A stretch of DNA of 48,013 nt from Hymenobacter terrenus (GTDB lineage: Bacteria; Bacteroidota; Bacteroidia; Cytophagales; Hymenobacteraceae): positions 1-48,013 of the forward strand of contig NZ_LATM01000033.1 in the NCBI RefSeq assembly GCF_000972495.1. The letters run 5' to 3'. Position 1 is the stretch's first letter. Each line of letters starts with the position of its first letter. A model generated the notes under the pieces. The model did no database searches. It was not told the DNA's origin and saw only the letters and a program-made list of their open reading frames with translations. Below, one piece after another: positions 25,108-34,399 of this stretch. A program made the translations under genes and the position numbers.

Positions 25108-26577
25108 ATGACTCGTCCCTCCTTCCGTCACCTGTTCTGGCTGCTCCTACCGCTCCTGCTTGGCGCCTGCCAGTCCGGCACCAAATCGCCGGCCGAAACC
25201 CAAACGACGGCCGTAGCACCCGCAGCTCCTCCGAAAGATATGTTCACGATTAAGCACCCGGCCTGGGCAGCCACCGCCACATTGTACCAGGTGAATGTGC
25301 GGCAGTATACGCCGGAGGGCACATTTCGGGCCTTCGAGCCCCACCTGCCGCGCTTGCAAAAAATGGGCGTCGGGATTCTCTGGCTCATGCCCATCAATCC
25401 CATCGGCGTGAGCCACCGCAAGGGCACCCTGGGCAGCGCCTACTCCGTGCGCGACTACCGCGCCGTGAACCCCGACTTGGGCACGCTGGCCGACTTACAG
25501 CACCTGGTGAACGAAGCCCACCGATTGAGCATGCACGTTATTCTTGATTGGGTGGCCAACCATAGCAGCTGGGATAATGCCCTCACCACCCAGCACCCGG
25601 ACTGGTACACCCGCGACAGTCTCGGCCATTTTCGCCCGCCCGTGGCCGACTGGCAGGACGTCATTGACTTAGACTACCGCCAGCCCGCCCTCCGCCAGTA
25701 CATGACCGAAAGTATGGTTTATTGGGTGAAAAATGCCGATATCGACGGGTTTCGGGCCGATGTGGCTGGCCTTGTGCCCACTGATTTCTGGAACGATACC
25801 CGCCGAGAATTGGAGCGGATAAAACCCGTATTCATGCTGGCCGAGTGGGACGAGCTGTTTCCGCCCACCTTCCTTAAAGAAGGCGAGTTCACCCCCAATA
25901 CTCACCTGCTGGAAAAGGCTTTCGACGCCACCTACGCCCTGCACCTGCACGGCCTGCTCGACAGCCTGGGCCGGGGCCAGAAACCCACCACTGAACTGGC
26001 CCACTACCTCGCCGCCGAGCGCCAGATGTACCCGCCCGGCACGCACCTGATGACCTTCACCAGCACCCACGACATCAATGCCTGGGACGGCAGCGAGTAC
26101 GAGCGCCTCGGGGCTAACGCTCAGCCCATGGCCGTGCTCGCGGCCTTGTGGCCGGGCATTCCCATGCTCTACAACGGCCAGGAGGCGGCCCTGAAAAAAC
26201 GCCTGCGCTTCTTCGATAAAGATACTATTCCGTGGAACGGCTACCCGCTACAAGGCTTCTACACCACGCTGTTGCAGCTGAAGAAGCGACACCCGGCGCT
26301 GCGAAATTTTGATGCCAGCTCAGCATTCCGGCTGCTGCCCAGCCCCGCTCAAACCGTGCTTTTTGACCGCCGCAAAAACACCGAAGCCGTAGTAGTAGCC
26401 CTAAATCTGAGTGATAAACCTCAAGGCATTGAGCTACCGAAAATCCCTGACTCACGCGGTGGACACTACCGCACAGTTCTAAGTTTCGCCACGGATACTG
26501 CCGGCCCGAAGGATGATGTCAAGCCCATTGTATTACCACCTCACGGCTTTCAGGTTTGGGAGCAAACTGGGCTTTAG
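25108..26577 (+). CDS. GH13 alpha-amylase-family lipoprotein
   Basis: This 489-residue glycosidase of family GH13 would hydrolyse alpha-glucans. The signal ends LLLGAC with C21 as the lipidated residue, so it is membrane-anchored. The (beta/alpha)8 motifs are present: region I DWVANH (147-152), nucleophile D218 in DGFRADVA, acid/base E246 in FMLAEWDE, and transition-state Asp D322 in FTSTHDIN. A C-terminal beta domain (about 390-489) ends the protein. The usual length of small GH13 enzymes is met. It is transcribed away from the membrane-bound AraC regulator. I cannot choose between amylase, neopullulanase-like or other subfamily activities. Confidence 0.94.
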   Translation: MTRPSFRHLFWLLLPLLLGACQSGTKSPAETQTTAVAPAAPPKDMFTIKHPAWAATATLYQVNVRQYTPEGTFRAFEPHLPRLQKMGVGILWLMPINPIGVSHRKGTLGSAYSVRDYRAVNPDLGTLADLQHLVNEAHRLSMHVILDWVANHSSWDNALTTQHPDWYTRDSLGHFRPPVADWQDVIDLDYRQPALRQYMTESMVYWVKNADIDGFRADVAGLVPTDFWNDTRRELERIKPVFMLAEWDELFPPTFLKEGEFTPNTHLLEKAFDATYALHLHGLLDSLGRGQKPTTELAHYLAAERQMYPPGTHLMTFTSTHDINAWDGSEYERLGANAQPMAVLAALWPGIPMLYNGQEAALKKRLRFFDKDTIPWNGYPLQGFYTTLLQLKKRHPALRNFDASSAFRLLPSPAQTVLFDRRKNTEAVVVALNLSDKPQGIELPKIPDSRGGHYRTVLSFATDTAGPKDDVKPIVLPPHGFQVWEQTGL

Positions 26578-26962
26578 TAAGCGGCTCAACATAAACACGG
26601 CACTGTAATTAAGACAGCATGCACCTTTTACCGACGAATTTAACAATGTTAAGAATGCGTACTTTAGCCCACAGCAAATAAAGATAAGCTTCAAAATGCC
26701 AAGGGTTTTTATTAAATTAAAAAAATTATTATAAGTGTATTCAGCAACAACACTAAAGTAAAGGCACCCGGCGTGCAGATAAGCCAAAAGGGCGTGAAAG
26801 TAGATACCAAGGCTGTGATGGCAGGGTTTCTCCAATAGCAACGACTAATTGGTATAGTGTAGCGCGAACTTTGCAGTTGGCATCCCTAAGCCGTTCCATC
26901 GTTCAGGGACGCGGACTGCAAAGTTCGCGCTATTGCTCAGTCCGGTACACGGAGGGTGGTAT
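26578..26962. repeat. 385-bp gene-free region with an 18-bp perfect inverted repeat
   Basis: This lies between two convergent genes (GH13 and the amidohydrolase). The first part is AT-rich with no recognisable content. At 26860-26877 (TAGCGCGAACTTTGCAGT) and 26915-26932 lie perfectly complementary arms around a 37-base loop. It is probably a dispersed palindromic element of the genus and could also terminate transcription from both sides. Confidence 0.65.
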
Positions 26963-28309
26963 TTATTTGCCGGGAAGCTCGTTTTTGATAACCTTGCCGC
27001 CTTTCATGACAAACCGCACCTGTTCCAGGGCGGTAATATCGGCTAAGGGATTGTCTTCTACGGCAATGAGGTCGGCGGCCATATTTGGTTCGAGCGCACC
27101 TATTTTGTCCTTCAGGCCCAACAGGTCGGCGGCGTTGAGTGTGGCGGCCCGGATGATGTCGAGCGGGGGCATGCCGGCCGCTGCGTAGGCGCGGTAAATG
27201 AGCAGACTACTTTGCCCGCGGGTTTTGCCGGGCACCTGATAATACTCATCGGAGCCGGCCGCGATGCGGACCCCTGCCTTGATAGCACGGGCCAGCCGTT
27301 TTTGGCTGGCAGCCACAAAGGCCTGAGTGCCGGCTTGCTGCTGCTGGCGCTGCTCGGGCGTGGCCTGGGCTGGAGCCGGGCTGATAATGGCGTAGTAATC
27401 GGCTAGGTAATCGGTGGGCACCAGGAAAATCTTTTTGGTTGCCATCAGCCGTAGTACGTCATCCGGAATGGTATATCCGTGCTCGATGGAATTCACGCCA
27501 GCTTCGGCGGCAATGCGGGTGGCCTGCGCGCTAGTGGCATGGGCGGCTACCGGGCGCCCCACGCGGTGGGCCTCCTCCACAATAACCTTCAGCTCATCGA
27601 GCGAAAGCACCCGAGGGCCGGTATTGACGATGACCTTGATGCAGTCGGCGCCGTCGTACAGGGCCTGGCGTACGGCCCGCCGGGCTTCCTCCACGCCACT
27701 GACCGCGACGTACTCCTGCTCAATCAGAGACTGCGCCGCCGCGGTAACTTGTCCAAACTGCCCGCCAGCCGCCGAGAGGGCCCGGGTGGAAGCCACTATG
27801 CGCGGCCCCACCACCCAACCAGCTTCAATGGCGTCGCGCAAGGCCACATCGCCGTTGATGCCGCTGTTGCCCACGTCGCGGACGGTGGTGATGCCGGCCT
27901 CCAGGGCCTCGCGGCCCATGGCGACGCCCAGCAGCGCCCGGCGCGTGGTACCCAACTGGGCCACAGTGAGCACCATATTCTGGTCGTCGCCCCCTAAGGC
28001 GGCATCATAGTTTTGCAGCAGGTGCGTGTGCGCATTGATAAGGCCCGGCAGCACCAGAGCATTGCCCAAGTCAAGTACCTTGGCCTCGGCGGGAATAGCC
28101 AGCCCGGTTCCGACCTTCAGAATAGTGGTGCCTTTGATGAGCACCACGGCATTGGTCAGAACTTTGCCTGATTTCACATCCAGCAGTCGGCCGCATTTTA
28201 TCGCGCTCAGTGGCTGTTCCGGGAGGCTTTGAGCCGCCGCAGGCATAGTCAAGAAGAGCAGCAATGAGGAGAGAAACCCGATGAGTTGGTGGAAATAGCG
28301 TTTTATCAT
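26963..28309 (-). CDS. Exported amidohydrolase (imidazolonepropionase-like)
   Basis: This 448-residue metal-dependent hydrolase of the amidohydrolase superfamily is close to the Xaa-Pro/Xaa-Lys carboxypeptidase-like group often annotated imidazolonepropionase-like. All metal-site residues are visible: H94 and H96 in INAHTHLLQ, K225 in DCIKVIVNTG (carbamylated Lys), H257 in VAAHATS, H277 in SIEHGYT and D354 in AGSDEYY. The start carries a signal peptide (about 1-27, ending MPAAAQ), so it works in the periplasm. The C-terminal LGLKDKIGALEPNMAADLIA is the usual beta-sandwich closure. It is probably a peptidase or amidase; the substrate is unknown. Confidence 0.93.
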   Translation of the reverse strand: MIKRYFHQLIGFLSSLLLFLTMPAAAQSLPEQPLSAIKCGRLLDVKSGKVLTNAVVLIKGTTILKVGTGLAIPAEAKVLDLGNALVLPGLINAHTHLLQNYDAALGGDDQNMVLTVAQLGTTRRALLGVAMGREALEAGITTVRDVGNSGINGDVALRDAIEAGWVVGPRIVASTRALSAAGGQFGQVTAAAQSLIEQEYVAVSGVEEARRAVRQALYDGADCIKVIVNTGPRVLSLDELKVIVEEAHRVGRPVAAHATSAQATRIAAEAGVNSIEHGYTIPDDVLRLMATKKIFLVPTDYLADYYAIISPAPAQATPEQRQQQQAGTQAFVAASQKRLARAIKAGVRIAAGSDEYYQVPGKTRGQSSLLIYRAYAAAGMPPLDIIRAATLNAADLLGLKDKIGALEPNMAADLIAVEDNPLADITALEQVRFVMKGGKVIKNELPGK

Positions 28310-28593
28310 AATCTGAAGGGAAGGCCTTGGTTAGCACTGCTTACGAGCCGTGCCCGGCCCAGCGAATGTAGGTAGCAAGTACTGTCTGACAGCGGGCTAA
28401 TCCTTCAAGGGCTTCTTTCCAACTACGCCCATTGCAGCGTATTGACAAAGACGTGGGCACGCTGACGGCCAGTTGAACAGCCGATGCTAACCGCTTATTT
28501 AGCTGGTTAATGAAGGTGAAAATGCCGGCCGTGGGTGATAACCCTCCAAGGAAAGGTATCAAAGGACAACCAATCCTTAAAATACCGGCATCT

Positions 28594-29229
28594 ATGATAA
28601 CCCTTTCAGCTGCGCGCTGCCAGCGCCTGTTCGTCATCGCGCTGTTGCTACTGACCCTGCCGGGGCTGGCTACCCCGCCTACCGCCACGCCCACTAGGGT
28701 GCAGGCGCGGCAATCCGCCCGAAATTTCTCGACCGTTGACACCAACGGCCAGCCCGTTTCGCTGGCCAGCCTGAAGGGCCACAGAGTGCTGCTCCTGTTC
28801 ATGCGCAACGTGGGTTGCCCCGTGTGCAACCGACGGATGTACGAGCTGCTGGAGCAGGCAAACTACTTCCAGGCGCACAACCTCACGGTGGTAGCGGTGT
28901 ACGAATCTACACCCGAGCACCTGCGGGAATACCTGACCGGGCAGCCCATGCCCTTTGTGATGGTACCCAATCCAGACCAGTCCCTCTACCAGCTCTATGG
29001 CCTGGAAATATCGGCCAGCAAAGTGCTGAATTCGCTATTTCATGGGGGATTGAGCAAAGCCCGCGAAGGTAAAAAACTCTTTACTCAACCCATGAAGCAA
29101 GATGGCAACAAAAATCGCATCGGGGCCGAGTTCCTAATTGACGAACAGGGCACGGTAGCCGTGGCCCACTATGGCCGTTATATTGGCGACGAGCTGCCGC
29201 TGGCCAGCATCAAAAATTTCTTACGCTAA
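28594..29229 (+). CDS. AhpC/TSA-type redoxin, exported
   Basis: This protein of about 211 residues has a peroxiredoxin-like thioredoxin fold. ATG at 28594 gives a signal peptide (CQRLFVIALLLLTLPGLA); the longer frame from 28510 adds an implausible leader. The active-site region reads LLLFMRNVGCPVCNRRMYEL, a CPxC pair typical of the AhpC/TSA-like SelL or PRX-like-2 group rather than classical peroxiredoxins. IGAEFLIDEQGTVAVAHYGR is the standard C-terminal strand. It should reduce peroxides or disulphides in the periplasm. The neighbours give no further context. Confidence 0.85.
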   Translation: MITLSAARCQRLFVIALLLLTLPGLATPPTATPTRVQARQSARNFSTVDTNGQPVSLASLKGHRVLLLFMRNVGCPVCNRRMYELLEQANYFQAHNLTVVAVYESTPEHLREYLTGQPMPFVMVPNPDQSLYQLYGLEISASKVLNSLFHGGLSKAREGKKLFTQPMKQDGNKNRIGAEFLIDEQGTVAVAHYGRYIGDELPLASIKNFLR

Positions 29230-29755
29230 GCCCGCTGGGCCGGTGGCCGCCTTCTACTCCGATACAAAAAATTGGGGCTGTTTTCTCGATTCGGCATCTG
29301 CCCGCTCTGCATCACGAGCGACGGCGTGGTGCTAGCTGTGTGCGGCCGCCTGGCCCCACGTTGAGATGCAGCTTTAAAGGTGGCTATTGGTACAACTGTG
29401 GAGTGGATGGCCAATAATAGAGGCAGTAGATGCGCATCTACTGCCTATGGCCTCTGCTATTGTTAAAACCCACGGCTTAGACCGTGCAACGACGAGACGC
29501 GAAGTGTCACGTCTCTACAACTCTACCCCGACTACGAAACCATTTTAATCTGCGTGCTCATTCGGGAAAGAAGACCTAACATCTGCTGACAGCACTTTGG
29601 GTGAGAAGGCCCCGCGCGGCGGCCGCAAGAACTTCCTTAGCATGTGTTCAGCGCCAATCTCCGAAATCTACCGAATAAGGTCGCTTTCGTTTTAACTGCC
29701 CGGCTTAGCAGGACTGCAATTTTGTGTCATCATTCAACCCACAAAAACTACAGTC
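29230..29755. other. 526-bp gene-free region with one dispersed-repeat arm
   Basis: No convincing gene on either strand. A 30-bp sequence at 29489-29518 (ACGACGAGACGCGAAG...CGTCTCTAC) is a solo copy of the arm that forms the large inverted repeat at 39780-39884. The final part should contain the promoter of the NTF2-like gene; a loose CAATTTTG -7-like box sits at 29717-29724. Confidence 0.5.
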
Positions 29756-30109
29756 ATGACAGAGCAACAAATTGCAGCGCAGCTAGACGAGTTAATTGCC
29801 ACGATGGCCGCGGGAAAAGCCCTCGAAGCCTTTGACACCTTCTATCATGACGACCTTGAGAAGACCGACCTTGATGGCATAACGCACTACGGTAAAGCTG
29901 CTAATAGACAAGTAGGCGTTGAGCTTTTATCAAAAGTGGTGGAAGTTCGTGATTTTACCGCAGTAGGTAAAATCGTGAAAGGAAACAGAAGCTTCCTGGT
30001 CTGGTCGCTTGATTATGACCATGCTGACAATGGTCCGGCTAAAGTTGTGGAGGTAGCCATTCAGGATTGGCAGGACGGGAAAATCATCCGCGAACGATTT
30101 ATTGCTTAA
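29756..30109 (+). CDS. SnoaL/NTF2-like small protein
   Basis: This 117-residue protein has the NTF2-like cone fold: an N-terminal helix pair (MTEQQIAAQLDELIATMAAG), YHDDLEKTDLDG, and a curved sheet ending VAIQDWQDGKIIRERFIA, very typical of SnoaL-like proteins. These act as small isomerases, cyclases or binding proteins. It is first in a plus-strand series with an old yellow enzyme, an SDR and an SMP-30-like protein, 65 bp before the next start, suggesting a shared role in handling a small organic molecule. The substrate is unknown. Confidence 0.85.
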   Translation: MTEQQIAAQLDELIATMAAGKALEAFDTFYHDDLEKTDLDGITHYGKAANRQVGVELLSKVVEVRDFTAVGKIVKGNRSFLVWSLDYDHADNGPAKVVEVAIQDWQDGKIIRERFIA

Positions 30110-30174
30110 GTCAGTCTTTGTTCGCAGCCGCTGCGAGAAAGGTGGCGGCTGCGGGCATATTCCGGAAAATACCG

Positions 30175-31305
30175 ATGGAAAACACCTTGCTGGCTCCCCT
30201 GCAGCTGGGAGCGTACGCCCTGAAAAACCGGGTCATCATGGCGCCCCTGACCCGCAGCCGCGCCACCCGGCCCGGCGATTTATCCAACGAGCTGCTGGCC
30301 ACTTACTACGGCCAAAGGGCCAGCGCTGGCCTTATCATTACGGAAGCGGTGCACGTTTCCGAAAATAGCGTAGGCTACGTTGGCACGCCGGGCATGTGGT
30401 CGGCCGAACAAGTGCAGAGCTGGCAGCTGGTAACGGCTGCGGTTCATGCCGCGGGTGGACGAATATTTGCTCAGCTGTTTCATACCGGGCGCCTGTCGCA
30501 CCCGTTTTTTCTGAAAGGCCAGGCGCCGCTGGCACCTTCGTTGGTGCGGGCGCAGGCACAGGTGAGCATTTTAGACTACCAGAACACGCTCATTCAGGTA
30601 CAAGCCGGGGACGTCAAAGAAATGACGACCGAGGATATTCTGCTGGTGCAAAAAGAGTTTGTGCAAGCGGCCGACAACGCCTTCGCGGCGGGCTTCGACG
30701 GCGTGGAAATTCACGCGGCAAACGGCTACTTGCTGGAGCAATTTTTAAACCCCCACGTCAACATCCGGACCGATGAGTACGGGGGCAGCGTTGAAAACCG
30801 GGCCCGGCTGTCCCTGGAAATCACCAGTGCCATCGTGGCAAAACACGGTGCTGGTAAGGTAGGCATTCGGTTCACGCCCTTCGGCCAGTTGCACGACATG
30901 ACGGCCTACGATGAGAAGACCGTCCGGGCAACGTACTACTACCTGGCCGAGGAATTGCGGAAATCAGGGGTGGCGTACCTGCATTTATTCAATCAGGCCG
31001 CTTTTGGCACGGCAGAAATGCCGGCTGGTTTTTTCCGGGAAATCAAGCGCCGCTTTCAGGGTGTGCTCATCGTGAATGGTGGCTACACCATTGATTCCGG
31101 CAGCGAGGCCATCGAGAACCAGGAAGCAGATGCGGTGGCTTACGGCCGCTATTTTATTGCCAACCCCGATTTGCCGACTCGCATTGCCCAACAGCTACCG
31201 TTGGCGGAGGCCGATGCGGCAACTTTTTACACGGGTGGGGCCACTGGCTACATCGACTACCCCAGTTTTGCCGCCGCTGGCCCGGCTCTGGAACTCCAGA
31301 ATTAG
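30175..31305 (+). CDS. Alkene reductase, old yellow enzyme family
   Basis: This 376-residue flavoenzyme is of the NemA/OYE type and reduces activated C=C bonds of enals, enones or nitro compounds with NAD(P)H through FMN. ATG at 30175 begins ENTLLAPLQLGAYALKNRVI, the standard start. Family landmarks: MAPLTRSRA, FAQLFHTGRLSHP, HAANGYLLEQFLNP (substrate His-Asn plus catalytic Tyr), TDEYGGSVENRARL, and ADAVAYGRYFIANPDLP at the end. Length is normal. The upstream frame (30067-30174) overlaps the NTF2-like gene and is not used. It lies in a likely four-gene operon. Confidence 0.95.
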   Translation: MENTLLAPLQLGAYALKNRVIMAPLTRSRATRPGDLSNELLATYYGQRASAGLIITEAVHVSENSVGYVGTPGMWSAEQVQSWQLVTAAVHAAGGRIFAQLFHTGRLSHPFFLKGQAPLAPSLVRAQAQVSILDYQNTLIQVQAGDVKEMTTEDILLVQKEFVQAADNAFAAGFDGVEIHAANGYLLEQFLNPHVNIRTDEYGGSVENRARLSLEITSAIVAKHGAGKVGIRFTPFGQLHDMTAYDEKTVRATYYYLAEELRKSGVAYLHLFNQAAFGTAEMPAGFFREIKRRFQGVLIVNGGYTIDSGSEAIENQEADAVAYGRYFIANPDLPTRIAQQLPLAEADAATFYTGGATGYIDYPSFAAAGPALELQN

Positions 31306-31400
31306 CCCGGAAGCCACACCCAACCGCGGCCGCATTACCAGCTTGGCGCAACTCCGACGAAGCGGCAGCTACAACCCTGACTTATCTAAAAAACGAATGT

Positions 31401-32231
31401 ATGGAAAAGCGAATTTGGTTTATCACCGGAATTTCCAGTGGCCTGGGCCGGGCGCTGGCTCAGGCGCTTATCGAAAAAGATGCCTTTGTGCTGGGCACAT
31501 TCCGGCAGCAGCAGCAAGCCGATGAGTTCAACGCCGCGAATGCAAACAAGGGCTTTGCCTTCGTCTTGAATCTGAACGACGAAAAACAAATTGAGGAAGT
31601 CGCTCAGCAGGCCATCGACAAGTTTGGCAAGATTGACGTGCTGGTCAACAATGCCGGCGTTGGTTTTGCCGGGGCCATTGAGGAAACGAGTTTACCCGAA
31701 ATCCGGGCAATTTTTGAAACCAACTTCTTCGGCACCTTAAAGCTGACTCAAGCTCTGCTGCCCGTTTTCCGGCGGCAAAAAAGCGGACACATTATCCAGA
31801 TTTCCTCCCACGGCGGAGTAAAAGCCTTCGCGGGTTTTGGAATTTACAACGCCAGCAAGTTTGCCTTGGAAGGCTTCAGCGAAGCACTGGCGCAGGAAAT
31901 CGCGCCGCTGGGCATCAAGCTCACCATCGTCGAGCCCGGCCCATTTCGGACCAGCTTTGCCGGCCCCGGCTTTGGGCTAGCCACCGCCGTAATCGACGAC
32001 TACAACGCCACGGCCGGGCTTTTCCGCGAAAGGATAAAGGGAGTAGACGGCAAGCAAGAAGGCGACCCAGCCAAAGCCGCCCAAGCCATTATTGATGTAG
32101 CAAATGCCGAGCAACCACCACTGCGACTGCCCTTGGGCAAAATCGCCATCGGGACCATTACGGCAAAAATAGAAAGCATTCAAAACGACCTGAACGCCAA
32201 CCGGCAGATTGCGGAGCAGGCCGTTTTCTAG
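31401..32231 (+). CDS. Short-chain dehydrogenase/reductase
   Basis: This 276-residue classical SDR is an NAD(P)H-dependent oxidoreductase. The cofactor motif TGISSGLGRALA (TGxxxGxG), DVLVNNAGVGF (NNAG), the catalytic Ser in IIQISSHGGVKAFAGFG, and YNASKFALEGF (YxxxK) are all intact, followed by EPGPFRTSF. It resembles the group annotated oxidoreductase/SDR with unknown substrate in many Bacteroidota. It starts 95 bp after the OYE gene and 74 bp before the SMP-30-like gene. Confidence 0.94.
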   Translation: MEKRIWFITGISSGLGRALAQALIEKDAFVLGTFRQQQQADEFNAANANKGFAFVLNLNDEKQIEEVAQQAIDKFGKIDVLVNNAGVGFAGAIEETSLPEIRAIFETNFFGTLKLTQALLPVFRRQKSGHIIQISSHGGVKAFAGFGIYNASKFALEGFSEALAQEIAPLGIKLTIVEPGPFRTSFAGPGFGLATAVIDDYNATAGLFRERIKGVDGKQEGDPAKAAQAIIDVANAEQPPLRLPLGKIAIGTITAKIESIQNDLNANRQIAEQAVF

Positions 32232-32305
32232 CCGGTAGCTCTTGCCGTGCAGGCCCCTCAAGCCAGCTCATTTTCACCCTAACCTATTCAGTAAAACAAC
32301 TTCCC

Positions 32306-33421
32306 ATGAATTTTCTTTCATCCTTCCGCTCCCTGCACGCGTTGGCTAACTCCCAACGGGTGCTAATAGCAGCCACCGGTTTGCTTGCTACGGCTTGCAA
32401 CACCACGGAACCAGTAGAACCCGCCGCAACGCCCGACACCGAAATCAGCAGCGACCTCCGGGGCTTTCGCAGCCGCGTCCCCGACCGCGTTGATTTTGTT
32501 AGCCAGGGGTTGTACCCCGAAGGCGTGGCCTACGACCAATATCGGAACACTTTTCTGGTGAGTTCGGCGGCCAAGGGCCAGGTAGGCACCGTGTCGGCAA
32601 CGGGAACGTACCACCCTTTCGCGCAGGATTCGGCACTGATTAGCAGCTTTGGTGTTCGCCTCGATAGGCTCCGGCGCCGGGTGCTGGTAGCTGCTGGCGA
32701 CATCGGCGTCAGCCCGCGCAGCACTCCACAAACAACTGGTAAGCAAGCCTTACTGGCCATTTATGACCAGGCCAGCGGGCGCCGTCAGGCCCTCGTCCGG
32801 TTGAGCGACCTGCGGCCCAATCTACCCCACGTAGCCAACGACGTGACCACCGACTTCGCCGGCAATGCCTACGTGACGGACAGTTTCTCCGGGCTCATCT
32901 ACAAGGTGACGCCGGCGGGCCACGCCTCGGTATTCGTAGAAAATGCGGCCCTGGCTCCCACTCCCAACGGCGTCGGCTTTGGATTGAATGGCATTGTCTA
33001 CCATCCCGATGGCTACCTCATCGTGGCCAAGTTCGACGACCAGAAGCTGCTGAAAATATCGTTGCGGCAGCCCAACACTATCACCGAAATCAACCTGAAC
33101 GGGGCCACCATTTTCCCCGACGGGCTGCTGCTGAGCCGCGACGGCCGTCGCCTGATTGTGGTCAACAACGGAGCTGGTGGCTCACGCGGCGCCAGCAGCA
33201 TAGCCGCTTTCGAAACCCAGAACAACTGGACTTCCGCCCGTCAGGTCAACTCCTTCGCTACCGACGCGACCGGTCCTGTGGCCCCCACCACCGTGACCGT
33301 CGTTGGCGACGATGTGTACGTCCTGTATTCGTTCCTGGGCCAACTGCTGGCCGGCACCCAGCCGCCAGTCGCCACTTTCTCCCTGCAGAAACTACCGTTC
33401 TCGCTTAGCGGCCGGCGCTAA
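32306..33421 (+). CDS. SMP-30/gluconolactonase-like lipoprotein
   Basis: This 371-residue protein has a six-bladed propeller feel of the SMP-30/NHL/gluconolaconase type. The signal ends LLATAC with C31 lipidated. Repeated blade strands include GVAYDQYRNTFLVSSAAKGQ, NDVTTDFAGNAYVTDSFSG, LNGIVYHPDGYLIVAKFDDQ and FPDGLLLSRDGRRLIVVNNG. The N and D residues at blade ends fit a metal-binding SMP-30 centre, but I cannot verify all ligands. It could be a lactonase or a non-catalytic binding propeller. It is the last of the redox gene series, followed by a strong hairpin. Confidence 0.8.
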   Translation: MNFLSSFRSLHALANSQRVLIAATGLLATACNTTEPVEPAATPDTEISSDLRGFRSRVPDRVDFVSQGLYPEGVAYDQYRNTFLVSSAAKGQVGTVSATGTYHPFAQDSALISSFGVRLDRLRRRVLVAAGDIGVSPRSTPQTTGKQALLAIYDQASGRRQALVRLSDLRPNLPHVANDVTTDFAGNAYVTDSFSGLIYKVTPAGHASVFVENAALAPTPNGVGFGLNGIVYHPDGYLIVAKFDDQKLLKISLRQPNTITEINLNGATIFPDGLLLSRDGRRLIVVNNGAGGSRGASSIAAFETQNNWTSARQVNSFATDATGPVAPTTVTVVGDDVYVLYSFLGQLLAGTQPPVATFSLQKLPFSLSGRR

Positions 33422-33436
33422 GAAGTTATTTCTTTT

Positions 33437-33503
33437 AAATACTGATAACCAGACCAATGAAACCGGCTTTCAGAGCCAGTCCACAGTCTGGTTATCAGTA
33501 TTT
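33437..33503. terminator. 18-bp perfect inverted repeat, probable bidirectional terminator
   Basis: AAATACTGATAACCAGAC (33437-33454) is fully complementary to 33486-33503, with a 31-base spacer containing a minor GGCT/AGCC stem. It sits between the convergent SMP-30-like gene and the small secreted protein, the position expected for a shared terminator. Confidence 0.6.
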
Positions 33504-33596
33504 AGTTTAAACCCTGTTACAAGAACAGACAAGTAGCAGAAGGCTTTCACGAGTAGAACCGAACTTACCTTATTGTCGGCACCGATGGAAGCACGA

Positions 33597-33977
33597 CTAG
33601 TTTTTGCCGGGCGGTTCGGGCTGGGGGTTGATGCTTACCAGACGTTGCAGCTCTTGGTAGGCACTGGCCAGCACGGGGGCGTTTTGCGTTAGCCGATGGG
33701 TTTGCTCGGCGCTGCCACCCGGCTGCATAATAGCCGCCAGCTGCGTCTGGAACGTGGCCCAGGTAGTGGCGTAATGCCCCCGTTCTGTCGTCTGCCAGAG
33801 TGCCTGAAACTGCTGTTGTTGCGGTGCGGTGAGGGCGAGCGTTTCGGTAATCTGCGTGGCCAACGCTTGGGCCGCCGCTTGGCTGTTACGGCCCTGCGCG
33901 GCGCCCTGACGCGGTAGTAAGCTCAGGGTTAGCATCAGGCTAAGAAGGACGAACAGGAAAGAACGATTGCTACTCAT
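33597..33977 (-). CDS. Small exported protein with NPQPEPPG tail
   Basis: This 126-residue protein from ATG at 33977 (the longer frame to 34136 lacks support) has a signal peptide SFLFVLLSLMLTLSLLPRQG and a helical, Gln/Ala-rich mature part (AAQALATQITETLALTAPQQ, FQTQLAAIMQPG). It ends INPQPEPPGKN. The NPQPxPPG tail occurs at the ends of various unrelated bacterial proteins, but I know no function for it. The helical region recalls Spy/LTXXQ-like periplasmic proteins (LALTAPQQQQFQAL), so a chaperone-like or metal-binding role is possible; this is a weak inference. Confidence 0.65.
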   Translation of the reverse strand: MSSNRSFLFVLLSLMLTLSLLPRQGAAQGRNSQAAAQALATQITETLALTAPQQQQFQALWQTTERGHYATTWATFQTQLAAIMQPGGSAEQTHRLTQNAPVLASAYQELQRLVSINPQPEPPGKN

Positions 33978-34399
33978 GAAAGAGGAAACGTTGAGGTGAG
34001 AGAAGAACCAGTTGGGCCGCGCTTTCAGATGCAGGTTAGGGCGTATCCTGCTTGCAGTTAACGGAGAACTTACCTTTGGCCAAGTCACTTGAGCTTGGGT
34101 ATTTATATTGTAGAGCGTCCCCGCGAAGTTACCCACGTATTGGCCCGGCCCGTCGTGGTGCTGAAACTACCGAAGGTAATGGCAGTGCTCAGGCCCGGCC
34201 CGCACGCCCAGCAGGATGTTTTCGCCCCGGCGGCGCAAGAATTTTGCAGGCTGACCGGAGCTTACGTCGACGCTACCCAGTAGGCATTGTGCTGACTAGG
34301 CTGCTCCAACGTTCAAACTTTGGGCTTGAGAAAGTCCGGTAGGACGAGCTGTTAAGTACTTGGGTAGTTTTGCCGTAACCTCTCACTCATTTTCGCCCC
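33978..34399. other. 422-bp region with no secure gene
   Basis: A 64-codon plus-strand frame at 34089-34283 (SLGIYIVERPREVTHVLARP...) has plausible coding texture but no recognised family and may be a relic. A TAGTTTTG box at 34365-34372 fits the Bacteroidota -7 consensus TAnnTTTG and lies 27 bp before the VOC start. Confidence 0.4.
34365..34372 (+). promoter_or_regulatory. Candidate -7 box (TAGTTTTG) for the VOC gene
   Basis: TAGTTTTG matches TAnnTTTG exactly. No clear -33 TTTG is seen at the usual distance, so the promoter call is weak. Confidence 0.35.

Noticed and set aside
29489..29518. Possible terminator after the redoxin gene
   Set aside because: It is 260 bp past the stop codon and matches the repeat arm at 39855-39884, so it is better explained as a dispersed repeat.
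34089..34283. 64-codon frame before the VOC gene
   Set aside because: The coding texture is plausible, but no family, neighbour logic or start signal supports it, so it is noted only within the intergenic entry.
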